A stretch of DNA of 64,000 bases, from contig NZ_KE150412.1 of the NCBI RefSeq assembly GCF_000411255.1, positions 1,161,817-1,225,816 on the forward strand. The letters run 5' to 3'. A program made the translations under genes and the position numbers. The notes below the pieces were generated by a model. It did not search any database, was not told the DNA's origin, and saw only the letters and a program-made list of their open reading frames with translations. The stretch comes from Paenibacillus sp. HGH0039. GTDB taxonomy: Bacteria > Bacillota > Bacilli > Paenibacillales > NBRC-103111. Position 1 is the first letter of the stretch. Each line of letters begins with the position of its first letter. Of the stretch, positions 44,116-51,976 are shown in pieces.

Positions 44116-45093
44116 ATGTTAGGTAAAAAATCAATGATCGCAGTCACGTGTACGGGCCTCATGTTCTCTTCCCTGATGATAGCCAACTCCGCATCCGCAA
44201 CCGAGACGTGCGGGGGGTATTTGTCCAATATGACAGATCCCCTCGCGATCAGAATGGAAAACGGAGAGAAAGTGATCTGGGACAATGTAGACCCCGTCCT
44301 GATTCAAAAACGGGACAAGTATGTCAGCCTGCTGAAGCAGAAAAACTGGACGATCACCTTCAACTCGGCTTACCGCCCGTACCAGTATCAGCGGCATTTG
44401 TATGAAATCGTACAGAATGCTTCCAAATCGTCCTGCGTGGCGGCGGAAAAAGCGGCGCACGGACTCGGCACGGAAGTCGCGAAGCCCAGCAATACCGCTC
44501 CGCACACTCGCGGCATCGCATTCGACGCCATAGTAAAGGACTCGGCGGGCAACGCCCTGAACGGCAGAACGTTCGTCAACAGCCAGCTGAAAGACGTGGC
44601 GGCGCAGGCCGGCCTCAGCTTCCCGCTTCCGACGACCGACGGCGTTCACCATATTGTTGCCGGCGGTTCCACGACACCGGACGACGGCGTGCTAAGGCTC
44701 GGAGACCAAGGTCCGGAAGTAACGGAACTGCAGCAGCAGCTTAACAAAGTCGGCTACACGGTCTCCACAGACGGCATCTTCGGCAGCGGCACGGATACCG
44801 CGGTGAAACAGTTCCAGTCCGCGCACGGCCTGGTTTCCGACGGAATCGTAGGCGTGGCGACCAACGCCAAGCTGGACACGCTTTCCACCACGACGACCGT
44901 CCTCCGCTCGGGCAGCTCCGGCGACGAAGTGAAAGTTCTCCAGCGTCTGCTGACCAAAAAAGGCTACACGGTCACGGCCGACGGAATTTTCGGCAGCGGA
45001 ACGGATACGGCCGTGAAGAAATTCCAGACGGCTAACTCGCTTACTTCGGACGGAATCGTCGGTTCCGCTACCTGGTCTAAATTAAGACAGTAA
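44116..45093 (+). CDS. Secreted M15-type peptidase with two peptidoglycan-binding domains
   Basis: The 325-aa product has a signal peptide (cleavage near ASA, residues 26-28), a VanY-like M15 peptidase domain (about 35-185) with SAYRP (84-88), zinc ligands His130 and Asp137 in PHTRGIAFD and His178/179 in VHHI, then two PG-binding-1 domains (about 192-255 and 262-325). The two are close copies that share DGIFGSGTDTAVK, so a recent duplication is likely. It probably cuts peptide stems in the wall. The start has AGGAGG; the upstream 150 bp is unusually AT-rich and probably contains the promoter. Confidence 0.9.
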   Translation: MLGKKSMIAVTCTGLMFSSLMIANSASATETCGGYLSNMTDPLAIRMENGEKVIWDNVDPVLIQKRDKYVSLLKQKNWTITFNSAYRPYQYQRHLYEIVQNASKSSCVAAEKAAHGLGTEVAKPSNTAPHTRGIAFDAIVKDSAGNALNGRTFVNSQLKDVAAQAGLSFPLPTTDGVHHIVAGGSTTPDDGVLRLGDQGPEVTELQQQLNKVGYTVSTDGIFGSGTDTAVKQFQSAHGLVSDGIVGVATNAKLDTLSTTTTVLRSGSSGDEVKVLQRLLTKKGYTVTADGIFGSGTDTAVKKFQTANSLTSDGIVGSATWSKLRQ

Positions 45094-45123
45094 TTTTCGG
45101 ACTCATACGATTATTATTTATTT

Positions 45124-45166
45124 ATAAAAAAAGCCCGCTCCCTATAAAGGTGAGCGGGCTTTTCCG
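45124..45166. terminator. Bidirectional terminator between convergent genes
   Basis: The stem AAGCCCGCTC / GAGCGGGCTT (45131-45161) has an 11-nt loop, seven A before it and TTTT after it, and serves the M15 gene and the convergent gene at 45244-46368. Confidence 0.92.
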
Positions 45167-45243
45167 GGTTTGCTGTTCCGGTTTGCTTTTTCAAATAGAT
45201 TCTTTAAATCCCGCTGGGTCCTGCCGCTCCTTGTCATCCTGTC

Positions 45244-46368
45244 TCAGTCGATTTTTTCCTGTGAGGCTGCGGAGAAAAAGGAATAGCCTCCGCGCCAGCC
45301 AACCTTCTCGCCCTTCCTTAATGCCGCAGGCTTATTATACACTTGCAGGAAGTATGACTTGCCGTACTCTTGCGTAAATACGACCGGCTGGTCTTCTGCG
45401 AGGTAGTGTAATTTGCCCAATCCGTAGTGCCGGTCAAGCGAGACCAGCAGCTGGTGCCGGAACCCGTTCTGCGAAGCCGAACCAAGCAGATACTTGTCTA
45501 CATCCGGATGCAGAGATTTCATGCCGGAGTCGCTGTACTTGCCGGCTTCGCTTCTCGCCACTTCCGTTTTTCCGGCGTAATAACGCACTTCCCGGTTCCA
45601 TGCGCCATTGACGGATTGCAGGCCGTAATAGCGGTACAAGGTGATATTTTCTAAAGGCTCGATGTCCGTGCGGACCCGTACCTTTCCTCCTTCGATTTCA
45701 TACGAAACCGTTTCCTGCAAAATCTCGCGTCCGCTGCCGTCCGCTTCCTTCGTATTATAGCCCTGGATCCGGTTGACCACTTCTATCTTCACCTTGCCGG
45801 AAGCGATCTTCCCGTCTTGAAGCTCCTTTCCGTCCACGGTCACTTTATAGTGTACGGTTCTGGCCGTCGCCGAACTGTTCTCGCCGCCGTCGTAGTTATG
45901 GTTGCCTCCGGTGAAATCCTGGCCGTTTCCGTTGCCGTTCCGATCGGCTCCCGCGATATAAGGGCCGATCCAATCCGAGATGTCGGGCCACAAAACAACG
46001 GAAGGACGGGACAAGTCGGGGCTGGTATGTTTGTCCGTATTCGAGCTTAGCCGCCATTCCTTCATTCCGTACAACTTGTTGGCGCCGGCATGATCGAACA
46101 CGATCCACATGTCGCTGCCGCTGTTGTATTTATGCGCAATCTGGACGCTGCTCCCTTCCTTCACGATATACTGAGTGCCGCCCCGCTGCGGTTCCCCGAA
46201 AAGAGAAAGATTGAATTCATTATTGGCCGGGGCTTCGGCACTTGCAGGATCCCCCGATTTTTCATCGCTGCCGGATACAAAAGCCGCAAAGGATACAGAC
46301 GAGTAAACGGACGTTATAAATACCCAAACAAACATAAACAAAACGGTGTGTACGAAAATCTTTTTCAT
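45244..46368 (-). CDS. Secreted protein of unknown function
   Basis: The 374-aa product has a signal peptide (MKKIF, hydrophobic core to about residue 28, cleavage near SFAA). The mature part is rich in Gly, Tyr, Asn and Asp, with one Asn/Gly-rich loop near residues 140-165 and no transmembrane helix or catalytic motif that I can name. The pattern of many aromatic and polar residues suits an extracellular beta-rich protein, for instance one acting on or binding polysaccharide, but this is a guess. The ATG at 46368 lies about 6 nt after AAAGGGTG. It is a single gene with AT-rich upstream DNA. Confidence 0.75.
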   Translation of the reverse strand: MKKIFVHTVLFMFVWVFITSVYSSVSFAAFVSGSDEKSGDPASAEAPANNEFNLSLFGEPQRGGTQYIVKEGSSVQIAHKYNSGSDMWIVFDHAGANKLYGMKEWRLSSNTDKHTSPDLSRPSVVLWPDISDWIGPYIAGADRNGNGNGQDFTGGNHNYDGGENSSATARTVHYKVTVDGKELQDGKIASGKVKIEVVNRIQGYNTKEADGSGREILQETVSYEIEGGKVRVRTDIEPLENITLYRYYGLQSVNGAWNREVRYYAGKTEVARSEAGKYSDSGMKSLHPDVDKYLLGSASQNGFRHQLLVSLDRHYGLGKLHYLAEDQPVVFTQEYGKSYFLQVYNKPAALRKGEKVGWRGGYSFFSAASQEKID

Positions 46369-46542
46369 CACAATCACCCTTTCCATGCAGTTTCCCTTAC
46401 GTCAACTAAACGCTGTCCGCTTTCACCCCTCTGCCCGGTATTTCAAGAGATCCAAATATGGTAAATAAATCCTACTTAATCATAACAAAATAGCGGTTTT
46501 TTTCAATAATTCTTTTCTACACCTATCGGGACTTATTTTTGC

Positions 46543-46570
46543 GCAAAAAAAACCGCGATCTACGCGGTTT
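46543..46570 (-). terminator. Terminator of the penicillin-binding protein gene
   Basis: On the minus strand AAACCGCG / CGCGGTTT with a short loop (TAGAT) is followed by a run of T (TTTTTTTTG). It lies about 75 bp beyond the stop at 46643. Confidence 0.9.
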
Positions 46571-46642
46571 CCTCATCCTGTATGCTGCCCTCGACATCTT
46601 TCTATACGCCGGGTATATGATCCTTGCGAAGCACCCGCCGGT

Positions 46643-49093
46643 TCAGTTGCCGGCCGCAGCACCTTCATCCGACGGTGAAGGCGAAGGAACGGTACTCGGC
46701 CGGGAAGCGCTCACCCCGGACCCCGCAGCGCCTCCCTCCTCCTTCTTCGCCGGAGGCTTCGGAGTCGGCTTCGCGGAGGCCGTAGGCGCAGCCTCGCCCT
46801 CCGGCGGCTTGACTCCCGGAGAAGGCTGCGGGGTCGCCTCCCCGGAAGGCTTCTCCGTGCCTTCCGGCGGCTCTTTGCCCGCGACGGGAGGTTTCACGCT
46901 TCCCGTCCCGTTCTTGGGAGGCGGGCTTCCGGTACCCGCCGGGGTCTCTTTTCCTCCGGGAGCGGTGCCCGCCCCATCTGCCGGCGCTTGCGATGGCAAC
47001 GGCGACGGAGTCGCGGGTGCTTCCCCGTCCGTAGAATCCTCCGTCCGCGTGCGGCTTCCGCTTTTGCGCTCTCTGGAATCGACGGCGGCGTAGGCTTTGC
47101 CGTTCTCCCCGTTGATCCGCTGGATTTTTCCTCCGGCAAGGCGGTAGCCTTGTGGAGCTTTAAATGCGGTGAGCGGCTGTCCCTTGAGCGCCTGACTCAT
47201 GATTTTCTGGAAAATGGCGGCCGGAAGCTTATCGCCGCCTGTCGTCAGGTAATGCTCCCGGTTCGTCACCGGGTAACCGACCCACACCGCCGTCACCAGT
47301 TCCGGCGTATAGCCGACAAACCACGCATCCTTGGAGCCGTCGATAACGCCCCCGGATGAAGTGCGGAATTCGGCCACATCGGGAAGCTGCGTCGTTCCCG
47401 TCTTGCCCGCGACATCGCGGTTAAGCCTTGCGTTGCGGCCCGAGCCTTCCGTAATGACCTTCTGGAGCATCTCCGACATCGTGTAGGCCGTATCGGCATC
47501 GATCACCCGCGCCGTTTTCGTTTTCTGCTCCAAGATGACATTGCCGCTTCGGTCTTTCACCTGTGTGACCGCATAAGCGTGAGCCAGGTTGCCGCCATTC
47601 GCATACATCGTGTAAGCCTGCGCCATCACTAGCGGAGAAGTGCCGTATTTCATGCCGCCCAGGGCAAGGCCGTAAACCTGGTCGTCGTCTTCCAGCGGAA
47701 GACCGGCTTTGCGCCCGAAAGCCAGCGCCTTCTCGACGCCCACTTCCTTCATCAGCGCCACGGCGGGCACATTATAGGACTGAGCCAGCGCTTCCTCCAT
47801 CGTCACCCAGCCGTGGAACCGGTGGCCGTAATTGTTCGGCTTGTAGCCTCCGGCGAATTCCGTTTCCGCATCGTTGATCAGATCCTGGGGCTTGAAGCCG
47901 GCCAGCAGCGCCGGCGTATACACGACCACGGGCTTGATCGTCGAGCCCGGCTGGCGCTGAAGCTGTGTCGCGTAATTAAACGCCCGGAATTCCTTCGTTT
48001 CGCTGCGGGAGCCGACCAGCCCTTTTACCGCGCCGGTCTTCGCATCCAGGACGACGACGGAGCTCTGCAGCCCGCCTTTGTCCCCGGGGAAATTTTTCTT
48101 GTCCCGGTAGACGGCTTCCGCCGCATCCTGGACTTTCGGGTCCAGATTCGTGTAAATTTCCAGCCCCGCCGACAAAATTTCCTGCTCGGACATTTTCGTT
48201 TTATCCAGCGTTTCCTGAATGACATAATCCACGTAAGTGGGGTACTTGTTGCTTGCCGAAAGAGACGTATTCTCCGTCAGTTTAATGGGCTCGTTCTGGG
48301 CACGGTCGCGTTCCTCGGCCGTAATCTTCCCCTGCGACGCCATCATGCCGAGCACGAGATCCCGGCGCTCTTTGGCTTTATCGGGATTGTTAAGCGGCGA
48401 ATACGCATTCGGCGACTTCGGCAGTCCCGCAAGCAGCGCCGCTTCCGCCAGCGTAAGCTCGGACGTGTTTTTCCCGAAATAGATCTGCGAAGCCCGCTCG
48501 ATCCCCCAGGCCCCCCGGCCGTAATAAATATAATTGAGGTAAAGCTCCAGAATCTGCTCTTTGCCGTAATTGTTTTCGATCTTGAGCGCCGCGACCGCTT
48601 CATTGATTTTGCGTTCAAGCGTCTGCTCCGAGCTGAAAAGCTTCACTTTGGCAAGCTGCTGGGTAATCGTACTCCCGCCCTGCACAACCTCCCCGTTTTT
48701 CACATTTGTAAACAACGCGCGGCTCAGACCCTTGTAATCAATCCCGTCATGCTCGTAAAACCGGGAATCTTCCACCGCAACAATCGCATTCGTCAGCTCT
48801 TTCGGAAACGCCGAATACGGAACATATTCCATTCTGGAATTGGTCAGCTCCGTGATCAGCTCCTTATTCGCATCGTAAATCCGCAGCGGCATCGGCGGCT
48901 CCTGCGCCAGCTTCGAAAGATCCGTCTGCCGGTACATCTCGATTCCCGTCTTCGCTGCCCACGCTCCTGCACCAAGTACAACGACTAACGCTCCCAGAAC
49001 GACAAAACCGGCGATTTTACGCGCTTTTCTCTTCTTTTTCGGTGTCGTTCGATTCTTTTTACCGGGCTTATCCGTCTGCTCGGTGTCGGTCAT
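46643..49093 (-). CDS. Class A penicillin-binding protein (transglycosylase/transpeptidase)
   Basis: The 816-aa product has a basic cytoplasmic head, one membrane helix (about residues 27-48), a GT51 glycosyltransferase domain (EDSRFYEHDGID, GGSTITQQLAK) and a transpeptidase domain with the active Ser in GSTIKP, the SYN motif in AQSYNVP and KTGTT. It polymerises and cross-links peptidoglycan outside the membrane. The last about 130 residues are Pro/Gly/Glu/Ser-rich and probably disordered. The ATG at 49093 follows GGAGGGGG. I do not assign it to PBP1, PBP2c or PBP4 type without alignment. Confidence 0.94.
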   Translation of the reverse strand: MTDTEQTDKPGKKNRTTPKKKRKARKIAGFVVLGALVVVLGAGAWAAKTGIEMYRQTDLSKLAQEPPMPLRIYDANKELITELTNSRMEYVPYSAFPKELTNAIVAVEDSRFYEHDGIDYKGLSRALFTNVKNGEVVQGGSTITQQLAKVKLFSSEQTLERKINEAVAALKIENNYGKEQILELYLNYIYYGRGAWGIERASQIYFGKNTSELTLAEAALLAGLPKSPNAYSPLNNPDKAKERRDLVLGMMASQGKITAEERDRAQNEPIKLTENTSLSASNKYPTYVDYVIQETLDKTKMSEQEILSAGLEIYTNLDPKVQDAAEAVYRDKKNFPGDKGGLQSSVVVLDAKTGAVKGLVGSRSETKEFRAFNYATQLQRQPGSTIKPVVVYTPALLAGFKPQDLINDAETEFAGGYKPNNYGHRFHGWVTMEEALAQSYNVPAVALMKEVGVEKALAFGRKAGLPLEDDDQVYGLALGGMKYGTSPLVMAQAYTMYANGGNLAHAYAVTQVKDRSGNVILEQKTKTARVIDADTAYTMSEMLQKVITEGSGRNARLNRDVAGKTGTTQLPDVAEFRTSSGGVIDGSKDAWFVGYTPELVTAVWVGYPVTNREHYLTTGGDKLPAAIFQKIMSQALKGQPLTAFKAPQGYRLAGGKIQRINGENGKAYAAVDSRERKSGSRTRTEDSTDGEAPATPSPLPSQAPADGAGTAPGGKETPAGTGSPPPKNGTGSVKPPVAGKEPPEGTEKPSGEATPQPSPGVKPPEGEAAPTASAKPTPKPPAKKEEGGAAGSGVSASRPSTVPSPSPSDEGAAAGN

Positions 49094-49333
49094 GCGTCCC
49101 CCTCCATCCAGCTGTGTATGTAACATGCCTGCTACCTATTACCACCGGAAAAAGAGGTTTTAAACACACAGGGTATTTTTTTGCCCATGAAAAAACGGAC
49201 CTCCGCCCCTGCAGGCGGCCGATCCGCAGCTTCTTTTCTCTCTGTTTTTCCTATCCGACAAAAAAATGTGCAGCCGCTCTCCGGAAACTTGCGCAGCCAA
49301 ACCGCTTTGGCCCGCCTTAGCTCCGTCTGCCGC

Positions 49334-50407
49334 TTATTTGCCTGCCGCAACCTGCTTCAGCGCCTGCTCGATGAAAGAATTATCCACCACCCGGGTCACG
49401 TCGATCTTCTGCTTGATCGCGTCCTGCGAGAACATAAAATCCGCCGTCGACTGCTGCGCCTCCACAAATTCCGGCGTAATGACCGCGTTCAGCGCTTCGA
49501 GATTGCTCAGCACTTTCCGCACGATCCCGGGGTCCAGCTTTTTGGACTTGGCCAAAATTCCGACCGCTTCCTCCTGATGTTCCGTCAGCCAAAACCTGGC
49601 TTTCTCGTAGGTTTTCAGGAAAAGCACCGTCAAATCCGGGTGTTCCCGTGTAAACCCGCTGCGCGCGACGATAAAGCCCGGCCCGAGCAGATCGAGCTGC
49701 TTTCCGTCCGCCAGCACCGATGCGCCTCCCGTCACGACTTCGCTCGTTATAAACGGCTCCCAGATCGCCCAGGCATCCACCGCCCCGCTCTGGAATGCGG
49801 GCCTCGCCTCGTCCGGCTGAAGCTGGACGATTTTAATGTCGTCGGGCTTTAAACCGGCTTGGACGATTGCCCTGTACAGGAAAATCCAGCCGCTGCTGCC
49901 TTTGGCCACGGCGATTTTTTTGCCTTTCAGGTCCCGCACCGTTTGGAGCGGACTGCCTTTCGGAACGAGAATCGCGTTTCCTTTCTTGCCGTCGCCGCTT
50001 ACGGCGATTTCTTTAAATTCCACCTTGCCTGCCTGGGCGGCAATGACAGGCCCGTTTCCGACGATCCCGAAGTCGAGCCGCCCGGCCGTAATGGACTCGA
50101 AATGGGGAGGGCCGCTCTGAAACTCCTGCCACTTGACCTCCGCCCCCGCTTCCTCGAATGCTTCCTCGAACCATTTCTTCTCCCGGGCGATCAGCAGCGG
50201 CCCCAGGCTCTGCTGGATTCCGATGCTGACCGTCACTTTGTCTTTCCCGCTTTTTCCGGCCGGGGCCGCCCCTTCCGTTACAGCTTGCTCCCCTTTGCCG
50301 ATGCAGCCCGAAAGCAGCAGAATCATCAGGAGCGCAAAAGGTGCGGCCCACCTGTAACCACGTCTTCTCTCATCCGCCGCCGGAGCCGTTTTGCGTGCAG
50401 CTTTCAT
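49334..50407 (-). CDS. ssuA: Sulfonate/taurine-type ABC transporter substrate-binding lipoprotein
   Basis: The 357-aa product has a lipoprotein signal with lipobox LLSGC (Cys35) and the periplasmic-binding fold of the SsuA/NrtA/TauA group (SIGIQQSLGPLLIARE, VGNGPVIAAQ, KGKKIAVAKGSSG). Its place directly after ssuD points to alkanesulfonates as ligand. The ATG at 50407 lies about 6 nt after AAAGGGGAG. The permease and ATPase genes (ssuC, ssuB) that normally go with it are not in the window; the next gene downstream is the penicillin-binding protein. Confidence 0.88.
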   Translation of the reverse strand: MKAARKTAPAADERRRGYRWAAPFALLMILLLSGCIGKGEQAVTEGAAPAGKSGKDKVTVSIGIQQSLGPLLIAREKKWFEEAFEEAGAEVKWQEFQSGPPHFESITAGRLDFGIVGNGPVIAAQAGKVEFKEIAVSGDGKKGNAILVPKGSPLQTVRDLKGKKIAVAKGSSGWIFLYRAIVQAGLKPDDIKIVQLQPDEARPAFQSGAVDAWAIWEPFITSEVVTGGASVLADGKQLDLLGPGFIVARSGFTREHPDLTVLFLKTYEKARFWLTEHQEEAVGILAKSKKLDPGIVRKVLSNLEALNAVITPEFVEAQQSTADFMFSQDAIKQKIDVTRVVDNSFIEQALKQVAAGK

Positions 50408-50462
50408 TCTTTCTCCCCTTTCGTTCCGGTTCGAGTCTCCAGTACGGCCTCCCCAAGCGTAC

Positions 50463-51680
50463 CTACGCCTCAATCTTCTCCTTATGCCCTGAAAAAGTTA
50501 TCTCCGCCGCCACTTCTCGCTCCGCCAGCTTTCTTTTGAATACCGGCAGCAGCAAATCTCCCGTAATCCGGGCTTCTTCCAGATTCGGATACCCCGAAAG
50601 AATAAACGAAGAAATGCCGATATCCGTAAATTCCAGCAGACGGTCCGCCACCTGCTCGGCGCTGCCGACGAACGTCATGGCGCCGCCGCCGCGCACAATG
50701 GAAATGCCCGCCCACAAATTCGGGCCGATCAGATATCCGTTCGCCCGGGAACCTTCCCGCAGCGAGTTCTGGCGCTGCTGATTCGTCGCATCCGTTTCCT
50801 TAAAGCGGTGGCTGGACCATTCGATCGCGCTGTTGTCCACTTTGGAAATAATCTCCCACGCGTCTTTCCAGGCTTCTTCCTCCGTTTCGCGGATGACCAC
50901 CTGCGCACGCAGCCCGTAGCGGAGCTCGCGCTCTTTCCCGGTGGACGCCTTCACTTCCGCCCGGATCTCCTCCACTTCCCGGATCTGCTCCCGTATCCAG
51001 GCAAGAGGCTCCGCCCACATCAGATAGACGTCCGAGGTTTCGACGGCCGTCCGCTTCCCGGCTTCGGAGCTGCCCCCGAAATAAAGCGGCGGATAAGGCT
51101 TTTGCACGGGCAGAGGCAGTGCCGCCCCTCCTTCGAGCCGGTAATACTTGCCGCTGAACTCGACCTTCTCCGAATCGCCGTACTTGTACCCGCCGCCGGC
51201 GAGAAATTTCTCCCCGCCGTCGTTTGAGCGCGTCCACACGCTGCGGACGATATGCAGAAATTCCCGGGTGCGTACATACCGCTCGTCATGATCGCCGGCG
51301 AGCGGATCTCCCGTAGCCGACAAGTCGGACGGAGATCCGCCCGTTACGACGTTGATCAGCGCCCGGCCGCCGGACAGGACGTCGAGCGTGGCGGCCATTC
51401 TGGCGGCAAGAACGGGCGCGATCAGCCCCGGTCTCATCGCCACCAGTGGCTTGAGCGTCTTCGTATGCGAAGCGACGATGGAGCCGACAATCCAGGCATC
51501 CAGGCACGATCCGCCTGTGGGAATGAGGGCGAACGTAAAGCCCGCTTCCTCAGCCGCTTGCGCCACTTGAATCATATAGTCGGCGGATGATTCTCTTTCC
51601 GGCTCGACTCCGATATATTTGCCGTCTCCCGTGGTCGGAATAAACCAGCCGAATTCCACTTCCGGAACCGCGTTTCCCAT
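50463..51680 (-). CDS. ssuD: FMNH2-dependent alkanesulfonate monooxygenase
   Basis: The 405-aa product is a luciferase-like TIM-barrel monooxygenase of the SsuD group. It shows WFIPTTGDGKYIG at the N-terminus, LVAMRPG, NVVTGGSP, and a flavin-region YFGGSSEAG. It releases sulfite from alkanesulfonates when sulfate is short, using reduced FMN from a partner reductase (not seen here). I place the start at the ATG at 51680, with AAGGAG about 7 nt upstream; a GTG at 51734 and an ATG at 51704 are possible. A CymR-like motif lies upstream. It is co-transcribed with ssuA (55-bp gap). Confidence 0.92.
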   Translation of the reverse strand: MGNAVPEVEFGWFIPTTGDGKYIGVEPERESSADYMIQVAQAAEEAGFTFALIPTGGSCLDAWIVGSIVASHTKTLKPLVAMRPGLIAPVLAARMAATLDVLSGGRALINVVTGGSPSDLSATGDPLAGDHDERYVRTREFLHIVRSVWTRSNDGGEKFLAGGGYKYGDSEKVEFSGKYYRLEGGAALPLPVQKPYPPLYFGGSSEAGKRTAVETSDVYLMWAEPLAWIREQIREVEEIRAEVKASTGKERELRYGLRAQVVIRETEEEAWKDAWEIISKVDNSAIEWSSHRFKETDATNQQRQNSLREGSRANGYLIGPNLWAGISIVRGGGAMTFVGSAEQVADRLLEFTDIGISSFILSGYPNLEEARITGDLLLPVFKRKLAEREVAAEITFSGHKEKIEA

Positions 51681-51737
51681 GTTCCACGCTCCTTCGATGT
51701 TCATATTTCGCCCTGCGAATACTAAACTTTTCACATG

Positions 51738-51754
51738 AATTTAGTCGGATTAAA
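51738..51754 (-). promoter_or_regulatory. CymR-like sulfur-control motif upstream of ssuD
   Basis: The minus strand reads TTTAATCCGACTAAATT, similar to the CymR operator half-sites of Bacilli. CymR represses sulfur-acquisition genes when cysteine is sufficient, which would fit ssuDA. The match is from memory of the motif and only one region is seen, so confidence is low. Confidence 0.35.
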
Positions 51755-51853
51755 TCGATGTAAAGTCACCCTTCCTCATTCACGCCCCCTTCCCTGCAAA
51801 AGATGCCGCCTCTTCTTCCCGCGGCCCGCCCGTTTCACTCCTTTCGGCTACGC

Positions 51854-51895
51854 AAAAAAGCCGGAAACAATAAGCTCTCGCTTATGTCTCCGGCT
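51854..51895 (-). terminator. Terminator after mtaB
   Basis: On the minus strand AGCCGGA / TCCGGCT encloses a second stem ATAAGC / GCTTAT with a GAGA loop and is followed by TTTTTTG. It lies about 80 bp past the mtaB stop and ends the prmA-rsmE-mtaB unit. Confidence 0.9.
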
Positions 51896-51976
51896 GTCCG
51901 GTAGATGGGAATCAATGGAATTGTACCCCATCTTAACACCGTGCCCAGGGTCTGTCAACCCGCTATAAAACGTTTC

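Noticed and set aside
51681-51853. S-box (SAM) riboswitch upstream of ssuD
   Set aside because: The conserved S-box core elements and an antiterminator/terminator pair are not seen between the mtaB terminator and ssuD.
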